From assembly GCA_009777735.1 (NCBI GenBank), contig WRLF01000006.1:1-64000 (forward strand): a stretch of DNA of 64,000 bases. The letters run 5' to 3'. Position 1 is the first letter of the stretch. The number at the start of each line of letters is the position of its first letter. This DNA is from Treponema sp. (lineage in GTDB: Bacteria; Spirochaetota; Spirochaetia; Treponematales; Breznakiellaceae). Both the position numbers and the translations under genes were made by a program. Shown in pieces: positions 8,556-17,970 of this stretch. The notes below the pieces were generated by a model. That model ran no database searches. It had not been told where the DNA came from and saw only the letters and a program-made list of their open reading frames with translations.

Positions 8556-9410
8556 ATGATTATTAATCACAACATGAGTGCAATTTACGCCGATCGTCAG
8601 CTCGGCGTAACCCAGCTAGACATCTCTAAGAGTATGGAAAAGCTCAGTTCCGGACTGCGGATCAACCGCGCCGGCGACGATGCTTCCGGGCTTGCAGTAT
8701 CAGAAAAATTGCGGGGCCAAATTAGAGGGTTAAACCAGGCTGAGCGTAATATCCAGAACGGTGTGTCGTTTATTCAGCTCACCGAGGGTTATCTTCAGGG
8801 AACCCAGGATCTCCTGCACAGGATCCGCGAACTCGCCGTTCAATCGGCGAACGGAATTTACACCGATGAGGATCGCTTGATGATCCAGGTAGAAATATCC
8901 CAGCTGGTAAGGGAAGTGGACCGCGTTGCTAGCCATGCCCAATACAACGGCATGAACATGTTGACCGGGGCTTATTCCCGGGATTCAGCAAGCAGCAGAA
9001 CAATGCAGTTCCAAATTGGCGCCAATATGGACCAGAGTGAAAGGGTCTTTATCGGCACAATGACCGCTACAGCGCTCGGGCTGCAAAACGTACAGGGAGA
9101 AGAAGGTATGATTTCTCTCACCAGTGCTGAAAGTGCAAACCTGGCCATTGGCGCATTAGATGTCGCATTAAGGCAGGTAAACCAGCAGCGTGCTGATCTT
9201 GGCGCTTACCAAAACCGCTTTGAAATGGCGGCTCAGGGTATTGCAATTGCGTCAGAGAATATGCAAGCTGCAGAATCCCGTATCAGGGACGTGAATATGG
9301 CTTCCGAAATGGTGAGTTTCACCACGGGAAGTATTCTGAACCAGGCGGGAACAGCAATGCTGGCGCAGGCAAATGTACGGCCACAGTCAGTACTTCAATT
9401 GCTTGGCTAA
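8556..9410 (+). CDS. flaB: Flagellin FlaB, periplasmic filament core (copy 2)
   Basis: The protein is 284 aa when started at the ATG at 8556, preceded by GGAGGGTTAT. The frame is open back to 8451, but that part is a GC-rich leader without flagellin homology. The N-terminal block [15 protein letters not shown] and the C-terminal block [14 protein letters not shown]...[12 protein letters not shown] are conserved. It differs from copy 1 at many positions, so this is an old paralogue rather than a recent duplication. Spirochaetes commonly build filaments from several FlaB proteins. Confidence 0.95.
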   Translation: MIINHNMSAIYADRQLGVTQLDISKSMEKLSSGLRINRAGDDASGLAVSEKLRGQIRGLNQAERNIQNGVSFIQLTEGYLQGTQDLLHRIRELAVQSANGIYTDEDRLMIQVEISQLVREVDRVASHAQYNGMNMLTGAYSRDSASSRTMQFQIGANMDQSERVFIGTMTATALGLQNVQGEEGMISLTSAESANLAIGALDVALRQVNQQRADLGAYQNRFEMAAQGIAIASENMQAAESRIRDVNMASEMVSFTTGSILNQAGTAMLAQANVRPQSVLQLLG

Positions 9411-9471
9411 ACGCTGACAATTGTTCTTTTTTTCTGTGTTAAGAGGCTTCTGGACGTTGTCTTTTAGCGCT

Positions 9472-9507
9472 AGGACGAAAAGCTCGCGCCCTTTTCGTCC
9501 TTATTTT
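9472..9507 (+). terminator. Intrinsic terminator after second flaB
   Basis: An 11-bp perfect stem, AGGACGAAAAG (9472-9482) / CTTTTCGTCCT (9491-9501), has an 8-nt loop and is followed by TATTTTAGTATTTT. It sits 60 bp after the flagellin stop and before flaG, so it should separate the abundant flagellin message from the fliD operon. Confidence 0.75.
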
Positions 9508-9560
9508 AGTATTTTAACCTAGCCAGGGACGGCAGGGTTTTAAAGGAACAGGGAGGTACC

Positions 9561-9932
9561 ATGAGTATATCCATTTCTAGTATTGTACCCGGTGTCAGCT
9601 TCACACCGGCTCCGGAACTTTCCGGGATTCAGTCAAGATCGCCGCAGCAACGAGCTGCTGCCGAAAAACTCGCGGCTTCATTGCCCGGAAATAACAGGCA
9701 AGCCTCCGCGCCGCAGGAAATGAAAAAGGTAGTGGCAGATGTTCAGCGCGTTAGCCAAATATTCAATAAAAAACTCCAATTTGTCGTTGATCAACAATCA
9801 AATGAGGTAATTGTCAAGGTCATTGACAAGGATACCGATAAGGTGATAAAGGTACTTCCACCGGAAGAACTCCAACGGCTGCACAGAAAACTTAAAGATA
9901 CTATTGGTTTTCTGTTTAACGAACGAGTGTAA
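9561..9932 (+). CDS. flaG: FlaG family flagellar protein
   Basis: This is a 123-aa protein. The C-terminal half (about 60-120) matches FlaG: LQFVVDQQSNEVIVKVIDKDTDKVIKVLPPEELQRLHRKLKDTIGFLFNERV. The N-terminal half is low in structure. FlaG proteins are thought to influence filament length or assembly. It directly precedes fliD, the usual neighbour, with a short gap of 80 bp. The ribosome-binding site GGGAGG lies just upstream of the ATG. Confidence 0.85.
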   Translation: MSISISSIVPGVSFTPAPELSGIQSRSPQQRAAAEKLAASLPGNNRQASAPQEMKKVVADVQRVSQIFNKKLQFVVDQQSNEVIVKVIDKDTDKVIKVLPPEELQRLHRKLKDTIGFLFNERV

Positions 9933-10011
9933 GTTCCCTGACTGTCAAGGCAGCCACTAAGGCCGGTTTGAAAATTGAAGTGTCCAGGCTAATTGGAGGG
10001 GATCAGGTCGT

Positions 10012-12051
10012 ATGTCAGATGTATTTGTACCGGGAATAAGAAGCAGATTTAACACTGAAAAACTCGTTGAAGACCTGATGCGTATCGAACGCATCCCCAG
10101 GGACAGAGTTGAAAGTAATATTGACAGCCTTGAGAACCGTAAAGTCTGGTGGCAGGATATAGGCCGCCGGATTACATCATTGCGGGAAAGCGCCCGCATG
10201 CTTTTTTCCTTTCAAAACCCTTTTAATGACCGGGTAGCAACATCTTTTGATCCAAACATTTTAACTGCTACGGCAACAAGGGAAGCCGATGAGCAGAATT
10301 ACCGGTTTTCCGTCAAACAGCTTGCCGAAGCAGACCGGTTCCTTTCCCCGCCTCTGGATGAAAGAACCGCTATTGAGGCTGGTACGTATACATTTACTGT
10401 AGGCAGGGATGAAATTTCCTTTGAATTCCGGGGAGGCACCCTGCGGGAATTTGCTGATATGCTTAACCGCCGGGGACGGGATAAAATCGGCGCAAGCCTG
10501 ATTACCGTACAGCCGGGAAGCAGGTCGCTGCTCATTGAATCCAAAATTACCGGCACGGAAAACCGTCTAGATTTCTTCGGTGATGCTGCTCTTCTAATGG
10601 TACGGCTGGGAGTAGTGGAACCGGTCAACGATTCACGCCGGGAACTGCCCTTTACCGAAAGCACAATCAGGGATACTACCGCATCAGCCATGCCCGCAAA
10701 CCCGGTAACAATACATAACAGCGTTTTGGAACTTCCCGCTCTTACATCGGTTTCTGTCCCGTTTGGCTTCCCTGTTGAACCGGGTGCGCCGTTTGTCCTG
10801 AGAATCGAAACCTCAACCGCCATTAAAACTGAAGCGGCTTTTGGGCTTCCCATGCCGCCGCCCGGGCCAAGTATACCTTCCCCGGGAGCGGCTACCTACG
10901 GCGGGATCACCATAGAAAACAACCCGTCAACGGCGCCTCTTCCGGAATGGGATCCGCCGTCTGCTCCTCAGCGGACAGACAACCTGGCGATTTTTTCTCT
11001 GAGTTTTTCCGACGGCAGCAGGATGCAGCTCAGACCAATAACCGATTCGGAAAGTTTTAGCTCCTGGGAATATAACCTGTCGGACGCAGCTGCCGGAAAA
11101 ACAATCACCTCCCTGAACATTGATAACTCAAACACCCACCGGGACATATCCGTCCGGGGCGCGATGATCCTTGACCCCAATGCCAACGGTGCAGGTTATA
11201 ATCCTCTGAATGCCGTTTCCACTGCACAGAATGCCATTATCTCAATGGAAGGGATAGATATGATTCGCCCTTCAAATACCATTTCCGACATTATCCCCGG
11301 CGTAACCATAACGGCGCACGGCGTTTCGGAAAGGCCGGTAAGACTGGATGTAAGTACGGATCGGGACGGTATAAAAGACGCAATTTACAATCTTGTGGGC
11401 AATTATAATCTTCTCATGGCAGAATTAAATATATTGACAAGGAATGATCCAACCATTATTGACGAACTTTCCTATCTTGACAGAGATGAAATTGACGCAA
11501 TGCAGGCACGGCTGGGCGTTTTCTCCGGCGACTCTACCCTGAACCAATTCAGAAACGGCTTATTAAGAGCTGTCACATCACCATACCCCACCGAAGCTGA
11601 GCGGGAACTTTCCATGCTGGTTCAGATTGGTATTAGTACCAATGCCAACGGCGCGGCCTCCGGTTACAACCGGTCTCAGTTGAGAGGGTATCTGCAGATC
11701 AACGATAGAGCGCTGGACGCAGCGCTTGACACGCACCTTCCCGCAATCCGGCAATTATTTGGGAACGATACTACCGGCGACATGATTGTAGACTCAGGTG
11801 TTGCCGTTAACCTTGATGCCATTTCGCAGCCCTTTGTGGAAACCGGCGGCATCATATCTCTTAAAACGGGAACTATCGATTCACGGATAACCCAGGACAG
11901 ACGGCGTATTGACACAATGGACCGCCAGCTTGCCGCAAGGGAAGCCGAGCTCAGAATTCAATACAGCCGTATGGAAGCCGCTTATGCTCAAATGGAACAG
12001 ATGCAATCCTCTCTTGACAATTTTTCCCAGCGTAACAATAACAACAGGTAG
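10012..12051 (+). CDS. fliD: Flagellar filament cap protein FliD
   Basis: FliD caps the growing flagellum and promotes flagellin polymerisation. The protein is 679 aa, which fits the larger spirochaete versions. The N-terminal FliD_N region opens MSDVFVPGIRSRFNTEKLVEDLMRIERIPRDRVE. The C-terminal FliD_C region contains GIKDAIYNLVGNYNLLMAELN, then later GTIDSRITQDRRRIDTMDRQL and a coiled-coil tail (REAELRIQYSRMEAAYAQMEQMQSSLDNFSQ). A proline-rich variable stretch at about 280-320 is typical of the exposed domain. It lies between flaG and an unknown gene in a tight plus-strand operon. Confidence 0.92.
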   Translation: MSDVFVPGIRSRFNTEKLVEDLMRIERIPRDRVESNIDSLENRKVWWQDIGRRITSLRESARMLFSFQNPFNDRVATSFDPNILTATATREADEQNYRFSVKQLAEADRFLSPPLDERTAIEAGTYTFTVGRDEISFEFRGGTLREFADMLNRRGRDKIGASLITVQPGSRSLLIESKITGTENRLDFFGDAALLMVRLGVVEPVNDSRRELPFTESTIRDTTASAMPANPVTIHNSVLELPALTSVSVPFGFPVEPGAPFVLRIETSTAIKTEAAFGLPMPPPGPSIPSPGAATYGGITIENNPSTAPLPEWDPPSAPQRTDNLAIFSLSFSDGSRMQLRPITDSESFSSWEYNLSDAAAGKTITSLNIDNSNTHRDISVRGAMILDPNANGAGYNPLNAVSTAQNAIISMEGIDMIRPSNTISDIIPGVTITAHGVSERPVRLDVSTDRDGIKDAIYNLVGNYNLLMAELNILTRNDPTIIDELSYLDRDEIDAMQARLGVFSGDSTLNQFRNGLLRAVTSPYPTEAERELSMLVQIGISTNANGAASGYNRSQLRGYLQINDRALDAALDTHLPAIRQLFGNDTTGDMIVDSGVAVNLDAISQPFVETGGIISLKTGTIDSRITQDRRRIDTMDRQLAAREAELRIQYSRMEAAYAQMEQMQSSLDNFSQRNNNNR

Positions 12052-12054
12052 GGC

Positions 12055-12885
12055 ATGAAAATACGGATAAACGATGCCGATGCCGACATTCTGTTGGAAA
12101 CAGAAAAAAATGTGGGGGAAATTCTCTGCGCTCTGGAATCATGGCTTACCGGTTCGGGCCACCGTCTAAGCGGACTATGTATTGACGGTGAAACAATAAA
12201 TTCATCGGCTATGGAAACCTGTTTTAGCAGGGAAATTGACAAGATCAATACACTTGATATTTTCACAAGTTCGCTGCCCGAACTTATCGCAGAAAGCCTT
12301 TTCTGTGTTTTACGGGAAATCAACGCTTACGAAACGGCAACTTATGAAGAAAAAAATCAATTTGCAGAAAACTGGAAGGATAGTCCCGAAGCCTGCCTGC
12401 TTGCCGAACAATGTCCGGATATTTTTTCCTGGACAACGCAAACATTCGCCGGAGAAGGCTCCGGCACACAGGCCCTCCGTTCAATTACCGAAGAGCGGAT
12501 TCGTGAACTGCAGGACCCCGCCGGAGAAACAGGCAGGATACAGCTGTTGGTCTCCGATATATGTACCCGCCTTGAGGAATTTTCCCTGGACATCCAGACC
12601 GGCAAAGATTCGCGCGCCGCTGAAACAGTGAATTTTTTCTCCGGCGTTGCAGAAAAAATCTTTCGTATTTATAATATACTTATTATGGAAGGTTATCCGG
12701 TAAAGGAAATAATGGTGGATACAACACCCATAGATGAATATATTTCGGAATTCAGCACAGCCCTTGGGGAGTTACTGGCGGCTTATGAACAGAGTGACTC
12801 GGTTCTTGTGGGAGACATTGCTGAATATGAAATGGCGCCTCGTTTGCGTAAACTGCATTCGGTTATACTAAACGGAATATCATAA
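12055..12885 (+). CDS. Conserved flagellar-operon protein, function unknown
   Basis: This is a 276-aa acidic, mainly helical protein with no signal peptide or membrane segment. I do not recognise a domain. It starts 3 bp after the fliD stop and is followed by a PilZ gene, and a gene of unknown function occupies the same place in other treponemes as I recall. That suggests a role in flagellar assembly, for instance a cytoplasmic partner or chaperone of FliD or flagellin, but this is inference from position alone. Confidence 0.65.
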   Translation: MKIRINDADADILLETEKNVGEILCALESWLTGSGHRLSGLCIDGETINSSAMETCFSREIDKINTLDIFTSSLPELIAESLFCVLREINAYETATYEEKNQFAENWKDSPEACLLAEQCPDIFSWTTQTFAGEGSGTQALRSITEERIRELQDPAGETGRIQLLVSDICTRLEEFSLDIQTGKDSRAAETVNFFSGVAEKIFRIYNILIMEGYPVKEIMVDTTPIDEYISEFSTALGELLAAYEQSDSVLVGDIAEYEMAPRLRKLHSVILNGIS

Positions 12886-12904
12886 TAGGCAAGGAGAAAA
12901 TATA

Positions 12905-14020
12905 ATGAGTATATTCACTGGCATTGAAATGTACCTTCTGCAGGCTCCTGTAACTACTTTCAGAATGTACAGCCCGACAGGAAATTCCATGAGGATTTTT
13001 GGAATTGTTTTAGGGTCAATAATCCTGTTAATCATCATCATCAGTTTTTTGAGTAAACGATTCAAGATTCCGGCTTTGGGCGGGACACAAACCGTCAGTA
13101 CTCCCCGGCGTTTTTCCCGGTTTTCCCTGCACCGGCATACCGGTTCACTGGGGTTTAACCGGGATCAAGTTAAGATGCTGGAATTTGTCCTGAAAAATGA
13201 TGGAGTTACCGATCCTGCACGATCGCTTAACTCTCCCACCCTTTTAGACAGGCATTTTAAACGGGCTTACCGTACAATTGAAAGGACAGCCATTTCAGAG
13301 GAAGAGCTGAACAACCGGCTTGCGATCCTTTTTTCCATAAGAAACATCCTTGAAAGCTCTATGGGCGACAGCGCTCCTGCATCAACCCGTCAAATACCGG
13401 TAAAAACAGCTGCTGTACTGGAAGTAGGCGAGAAGAATTTTCCTGCTCGTGTAATTTCCACAAAGGGAGATACGCTTGTTGTTGAAAACCCCTTAAATAA
13501 TAAAGGTGAGCCGCTGCGTATACCGCGGGGGAACAAGGTAAATCTATCGATCTTTACCGGTGATGGTAAGGGCTATTCCGTGGAAAGCCGTGTTCTTGGT
13601 TCAAAGGATACAGAAAACGGGCCAATATTACAGCTTGTACATTCCGGGCAAATGAAACGCCTTTCAAACCGCCGGTTCCGCCGCCGCCAGGCAGTTATAT
13701 CTACCGCGTTTTATCTTGTACGTGTAGAAATCGGCCCCAAAAAAGTAAAAAAGATGGTTGTAGACACAAGAAAATTTTCCGGAAACATCCTGGATATCTC
13801 CATTGGCGGATGTTCCATAAAATCCGCAGCACCAATAACCGCAAATCAGCGGATAAAAATAGAATTTACCCGTGAAGATCATTCTATTGTTGTCGCTCTT
13901 GGCGAAGTATTGAGAATCAACAGAGCGGGGGCAAATACAATTATGCACGTAAAATTCCTAAAAGTACCCCGCAAGTCGCTTAACTCAATAAATGCAATGG
14001 TGTACGATTATGTAAATTAA
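12905..14020 (+). CDS. Membrane-anchored PilZ-domain protein
   Basis: This is a 371-aa protein. It has one strong membrane segment at about residues 34-50 (IFGIVLGSIILLIIIISFL), a soluble linker, and a C-terminal PilZ domain with the c-di-GMP-binding motifs RRFRRR (about 257-262) and DISIGG (about 298-303). It probably couples c-di-GMP to motility or envelope behaviour, consistent with its place in the fliD operon. Its start follows the previous gene by 19 bp with an AAGGAG site. Confidence 0.85.
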   Translation: MSIFTGIEMYLLQAPVTTFRMYSPTGNSMRIFGIVLGSIILLIIIISFLSKRFKIPALGGTQTVSTPRRFSRFSLHRHTGSLGFNRDQVKMLEFVLKNDGVTDPARSLNSPTLLDRHFKRAYRTIERTAISEEELNNRLAILFSIRNILESSMGDSAPASTRQIPVKTAAVLEVGEKNFPARVISTKGDTLVVENPLNNKGEPLRIPRGNKVNLSIFTGDGKGYSVESRVLGSKDTENGPILQLVHSGQMKRLSNRRFRRRQAVISTAFYLVRVEIGPKKVKKMVVDTRKFSGNILDISIGGCSIKSAAPITANQRIKIEFTREDHSIVVALGEVLRINRAGANTIMHVKFLKVPRKSLNSINAMVYDYVN

Positions 14021-14044
14021 GCGGTAAAAAAGGGGTGAGCAACA

Positions 14045-14308
14045 ATGAAAATAATTGCCATTAAAGACATAATAAGAAAGGATGTTCCGATTTATTATCG
14101 CCTTTTGTACACTGGAGTTGCAGTAATCGAACTTTCAAAAGATCCTGAAGACTTCCGGATTGATTTTACTGTCGAAATAAAACCGACAGGTCAGAAGGAA
14201 GTCACCGTTTCATTTTTGGACGATATTGATTATCCCCTCCTCCCTGTCATCAAAGATCTAAAAACACTTATTTGTGACATGCATACAAATGAAATGCTGC
14301 CTGATTGA
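14045..14308 (+). CDS. Small conserved protein, function unknown
   Basis: This 87-aa protein shows alternating hydrophobic residues in FRIDFTVEIKPTGQKEVTVSF, suggesting beta-strands. There is no signal peptide. It lies 24 bp after the PilZ gene, and its 3' end overlaps the start of tsaE by 20 bp, so translation of the two is likely coupled. No family is recognised. Confidence 0.6.
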   Translation: MKIIAIKDIIRKDVPIYYRLLYTGVAVIELSKDPEDFRIDFTVEIKPTGQKEVTVSFLDDIDYPLLPVIKDLKTLICDMHTNEMLPD

Positions 14309-14756
14309 ATATGTTTCCAATTCACCGGAAGAAACCCTGGCAGCAGGAAAAAACCTTTCACACAAATTGCAAAGCGGTTCGGTAATTGCCCTTTATGGCG
14401 GCCTGGGATCGGGAAAGACTTGTCTGGTAAAAGGCATTGCGCAAGGCCTGGGAATAACAGAAACAATTACCAGTCCTACTTATACAATAATTAATGAATA
14501 CGCAGCTTCCAAGCCGCATGCAGATGCTTGTTCATGTGCAGCCTGCTGTCCGTTATACCATATTGACGCATACCGCCTCAATGGAGACGAAGATTTTGAA
14601 AGTACCGGCGCCGGGGAGATTATTGGCAGCAGAGGAATTACCATCATAGAATGGAGCGAACGTATACCCCGCTCAATTCCTCCCGGATCGATTACCATAC
14701 ACATTGAAATTACCGGCCCGAACAACCGGCTTATTCGCATTGAAGGGCTGACATGA
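14289..14756 (+). CDS. tsaE: tRNA t6A synthesis ATPase TsaE
   Basis: TsaE is the ATPase partner of TsaB/TsaD in making N6-threonylcarbamoyladenosine at position 37 of ANN-decoding tRNAs. The protein is 155 aa with Walker A GGLGSGKT near residue 40, then ITSPTYTIINEY, a HIDAYRL segment and IIEWSER at the end, all family landmarks. Between TIINEY and HIDAYRL there is an unusual Cys-rich insertion (DACSCAACCPLY). The start is the ATG at 14289; an in-frame GTG at 14274 is possible. Its stop overlaps the tsaB ATG. Confidence 0.9.
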   Translation: MKCCLIEYVSNSPEETLAAGKNLSHKLQSGSVIALYGGLGSGKTCLVKGIAQGLGITETITSPTYTIINEYAASKPHADACSCAACCPLYHIDAYRLNGDEDFESTGAGEIIGSRGITIIEWSERIPRSIPPGSITIHIEITGPNNRLIRIEGLT

Positions 14757-15499
14757 ACTTGCTTGCCATTGATACTGCCGCTGACCGATTCTCTGTAGCC
14801 CTCGCTTCCCCCGGAGGTGTATCTTCGGGCATTGACACATGGCTTTTTGAAGCCGATGCCGGTCTGCGGCATTCTGAGCTTATTTTGGACAGTATTGATA
14901 TATTGTTTAAAATGGCGGCGCTTAAGCCGGAAAGTCTTGACGGTGTAATATGCATGGGCGGTCCCGGTTCATTTACCGGTCTTCGCATAGGATTTTCCAC
15001 AGCAAAAGGCCTTGCCCTTTCGCTCGGTATTCCGCTCGCAGCAATTCCCACTCTTGACTGTATGGTATGGCCGTTTTATTCATTACCGGGAATTATCGTG
15101 CCGGTGCTTGATGCTAAAAAACAGGCTTTTTTCTGCGCCCTGTACCGTGACGGCAAACGCCTATGCCCTGACATGGACGCTCCCCCTGATGCAATCGCCC
15201 GTATTATTACCGGCTCACTTCTACCTCAGCCGGAAAACGAATGGCAAAACGAGGTATTGCTCGTTGGCCCCGGTGCAAAAATGCTCCATGAAAAAATGGG
15301 GACAGACACTCTTAGGGCGGGGATAGACCTGCGCTGGGGAAACGCTGAAACATTGCTGCTTATGGCACAGGAAACAGATATTTTTGTCAACAGTGAAAAA
15401 AACCTGTCTATCGGCCCGGAGTATATAAGGAAGAGTGATGCTGAGATCAGCGGAACCAAATCCTTGCGCCAAGGGCCAGGGGATAGAAAGGATCTGTGA
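14753..15499 (+). CDS. tsaB: t6A synthesis protein TsaB
   Basis: The 248-aa protein begins with the ASKHA-fold strand MNLLAIDTAADRFSVAL and contains GGPGSFTGLRIGFSTAKGLA, the signature TsaB segment. TsaB lacks catalysis itself and bridges TsaD and TsaE. It overlaps tsaE by 4 bp (ATGA). The last 53 bp overlap a convergent gene on the other strand; the C-terminal tail there looks non-conserved. Confidence 0.9.
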   Translation: MNLLAIDTAADRFSVALASPGGVSSGIDTWLFEADAGLRHSELILDSIDILFKMAALKPESLDGVICMGGPGSFTGLRIGFSTAKGLALSLGIPLAAIPTLDCMVWPFYSLPGIIVPVLDAKKQAFFCALYRDGKRLCPDMDAPPDAIARIITGSLLPQPENEWQNEVLLVGPGAKMLHEKMGTDTLRAGIDLRWGNAETLLLMAQETDIFVNSEKNLSIGPEYIRKSDAEISGTKSLRQGPGDRKDL

Positions 15500-15938
15500 A
15501 GTCGAGAGCCGGCAGGAAATCTGCTCCGAATGAGGGAGCCACATGGAAAAAAACTTCAAACATATCTTTCCCCAGCAGGATGTTAACTCCTACCGGGATT
15601 CGTACACCCAGATTAATACCGGGATCATCGGTAAATACCACATTGGAAAAAATACCAACTCCCAGGGTTAAATTCACGGAACCTGCCGTAAATGTGGATA
15701 AAGGTAAAGTCAGAGGAACTAAATCCAGTGTAAGGCCGATACTGCTCGTTTTCTCCTTGCCCAGATACCAGTTTATTGCAATATGAGTCATATTGGATGG
15801 GCTTATAAGCAGTGCCGCGCCCGAAGCAAAAACATTACCCGTATTGACATTGAACTGTGCTCCAAGCCCTAAACTGTGTATGTGTGCTGTTGCTGTTGTG
15901 CTTATGATGATCGTTAATGCCAATGCTTTAAATTTCAT
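15447..15938 (-). CDS. Small outer-membrane beta-barrel candidate
   Basis: This 163-aa protein has a signal peptide (cleavage near ATAHIHS-LGLGAQ). The rest alternates hydrophobic and polar residues with many glycines and ends in an aromatic residue close to the C-terminus (ALGARIWFR), as in small 8-strand barrels. It resembles in outline the short outer-membrane proteins of spirochaetes (for example the Borrelia BAPKO_0422 type), but homology is not demonstrated. It ends convergently inside the 3' end of tsaB. Confidence 0.65.
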   Translation of the reverse strand: MKFKALALTIIISTTATAHIHSLGLGAQFNVNTGNVFASGAALLISPSNMTHIAINWYLGKEKTSSIGLTLDLVPLTLPLSTFTAGSVNLTLGVGIFSNVVFTDDPGINLGVRIPVGVNILLGKDMFEVFFHVAPSFGADFLPALDFTDPFYPLALGARIWFR

Positions 15939-15987
15939 TATATATGCTCCCTATAGTATAACAAACAATAAGTGAACTTGTTACTTA

Positions 15988-16443
15988 TTATCGGATTTTA
16001 AATTCACGTTCTACTTCTCTTTTTATATCACGTTCGCGTATATCGGCGCGTTTGTCGTAAGATTTTTTCCCTTTACATAATCCCAATTCTACTTTTACCC
16101 TACCTTTTTTAAAATAAAATGACAAGGGGATGAGGGTGAATCCTTTTTCTTCAACTTTTCGGTGTATCCGTTTGATTTCATCCCGGTTCAAAAGAAGCCG
16201 TTTGCGGCGATCGGGGTCATGATTAAATATCGAAGAAAAGGGATTTTCGGCGACACGCAGGGAACGGAGCCATACTTCACCGGAGACTACCTCCGCCCAC
16301 GCATCAGGGAAAGAAATTTTTCCGTCACGAAATGATTTTACTTCGGTACCTAAAAGCTCAATACCGCATTCATAGGTATCGTCAATTGAATAGTCATGCC
16401 GTGCCTTGCGGTTTACGGCAATGATTTTTACTCCCTCCGGCAT
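15988..16443 (-). CDS. smpB: SsrA-binding protein SmpB
   Basis: SmpB binds tmRNA and rescues stalled ribosomes. The 151-aa length is normal. The motifs are present: NRKARHDY at the start, then GIELLGTEVKSFRDGKI, WLRSLRVAENPFSSIFNHDPDRRKRLLL, and the basic tail GKKSYDKRADIRERDIKREVER. The tmRNA gene itself (ssrA) is not visible in the window. Its ATG directly follows the stop of the upstream PEGA/SUMF1 gene. Confidence 0.95.
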   Translation of the reverse strand: MPEGVKIIAVNRKARHDYSIDDTYECGIELLGTEVKSFRDGKISFPDAWAEVVSGEVWLRSLRVAENPFSSIFNHDPDRRKRLLLNRDEIKRIHRKVEEKGFTLIPLSFYFKKGRVKVELGLCKGKKSYDKRADIRERDIKREVEREFKIR

Positions 16444-17970
16444 TTAACGGCCTGTGGGTATTCGTGCAATAACGGGACGAAAAGTGATAAAGGGTGAGCA
16501 GGTTTGCGGGGACAGGCCGGCTCTTGTTTCAAAAGTGGCCGACATACCGGTGCCGGTCAATGAGCCCCCGCCCCGAACCGAGCGTTCAGGTGAACCGACA
16601 AAATCTGCCGCTTCCCGTGTTGCTGAAAGAAAAGACAAGGGGAAAAACGGATCACTGCACCATTCCCAAGCGGTACTGACGGAGATGGTACTGCGGTTAC
16701 TCCATTGCTGCATGGAATTTATGGCATATTCCCATTCAGCTTCGGCGGGGAGCCGCACTTCCCAACCGGAAAATGTTCCGGGGAGGCTGCCGGAAAGCCA
16801 TTCACAAAAAGCCTGTGCTGCATACCAGGATACCGAACTGCTATTCACAATCCCCTGATTCCTTCTGATGTCAAAATCAACGAGGTATTCGCTGCAGACA
16901 AGCCCCTGGTTTTCCAGTGCCTCCCGCCGGTCATAACTCCACTGTGGATTTGCATCCAGAAAATCCTGAAAAACATCGGCGGGAACCACAGAATCGCTAA
17001 TAAAAAATGATTCTACCGGTACAAGATGGAGATATGGTTCTCTTTGCACGAAATTTCCGCCGTCTATCATTCTGAATGAAATGCGGTTTAATTGTAAGGA
17101 TTGCTGTATCGGTGGGAGTAAATATCCCGGCACAGATATTTCTCCCGGCCGGCCGGACAACAAATCCATAGCGGTACTGTCGGCAAGTTCGTTCTGGTAC
17201 CATGCTGAAGAAGTCAGTATGGCGGCGGACTCCGCCGGAAGGGTGTCGGCAAGCCAAAAGACGCTTGCTGGGTTGCCTGACAGAAATGCGGCGATATCCG
17301 ACACCGATTGTACAAGGCTCAGGGGGGACGGGGGGATGCCGCCGTTAACGGAAAGGTTTTTCGCTCGAACGATGTCGCGCAGAGCGGCGCGGGTAACGGC
17401 AAAGCGGGCCGAAGCGGTTATTATATCAGCAGTTTCCTCTGTTGCAGCGGCAGCACCGATGCGATAGACCCCTTCAGAAAGGCTTAATGGTATTTGCCAG
17501 TCCGTTGTCGGTTCCCCGGCGAAAGTCCATGCAGCATATTCATGTACAGACATTGCCAGTACCGCATCCGGATTTGCTGTTTCCAGCGTTACATCCAGTG
17601 GAAAACGTCTTGGGAAAAACCTGGAAGCAAACAGCCGCCCGGGGATTTCATGCTCAACACGCTGAGTTTCAAAACCCGGCAGCACAATGTCCATGACACG
17701 TACGCCTTTGGGAACAAAAACCCTGCATGGAGAACTCCCCGCATACACACTGTCAACCCTGAGAGCAGCGCCAAACGGTTCGCTGGAAAAAACAACCATT
17801 GCTCCCGGTCGCGTAATGCCCGGCAGCAGAAAAACAATGAAAAACACAACAAGCAGAACGAGCGAATAGATAACCGCAAGGTACACGCCGGGGCGCATCC
17901 CCAAAAAAGGTTTGAGTCTTACCTGGTCTTCCGGGGCAGGCGGGTAAACGGTTGGTTTTTTAATTCCCAT
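16444..17970 (-). CDS. Membrane protein with PEGA-like and SUMF1/FGE-type domains
   Basis: This is a 508-aa protein. A cytoplasmic N-terminus of about 25 residues is followed by one membrane helix (residues 30-50), then a PEGA-like domain (VVFSSEPFGAALRVDSVYAGSSPCRVFVPKGVRVMDIVLPGFE), and a C-terminal formylglycine-generating-enzyme-like (SUMF1) domain including VRLPAEAEWEYAI and VRGGGSL. The combination suggests an envelope-anchored protein with a sugar- or protein-binding head. Many such bacterial SUMF1 domains are non-catalytic or use C-type-lectin-like surfaces. It lies directly upstream of smpB. Confidence 0.75.
   Translation of the reverse strand: MGIKKPTVYPPAPEDQVRLKPFLGMRPGVYLAVIYSLVLLVVFFIVFLLPGITRPGAMVVFSSEPFGAALRVDSVYAGSSPCRVFVPKGVRVMDIVLPGFETQRVEHEIPGRLFASRFFPRRFPLDVTLETANPDAVLAMSVHEYAAWTFAGEPTTDWQIPLSLSEGVYRIGAAAATEETADIITASARFAVTRAALRDIVRAKNLSVNGGIPPSPLSLVQSVSDIAAFLSGNPASVFWLADTLPAESAAILTSSAWYQNELADSTAMDLLSGRPGEISVPGYLLPPIQQSLQLNRISFRMIDGGNFVQREPYLHLVPVESFFISDSVVPADVFQDFLDANPQWSYDRREALENQGLVCSEYLVDFDIRRNQGIVNSSSVSWYAAQAFCEWLSGSLPGTFSGWEVRLPAEAEWEYAINSMQQWSNRSTISVSTAWEWCSDPFFPLSFLSATREAADFVGSPERSVRGGGSLTGTGMSATFETRAGLSPQTCSPFITFRPVIARIPTGR

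Noticed and set aside
10299-10853. Minus-strand ORF inside fliD
   Set aside because: Antisense shadow with no recognisable motif and no ribosome-binding site.
15470-15495. Family B repeat at the 3' end of tsaB
   Set aside because: The GGGCCAGGGG stretch looked like family B but encodes a sensible beta-barrel C-terminus (PFYPLALGARIWF) on the opposite strand, so it is better explained as coding sequence.
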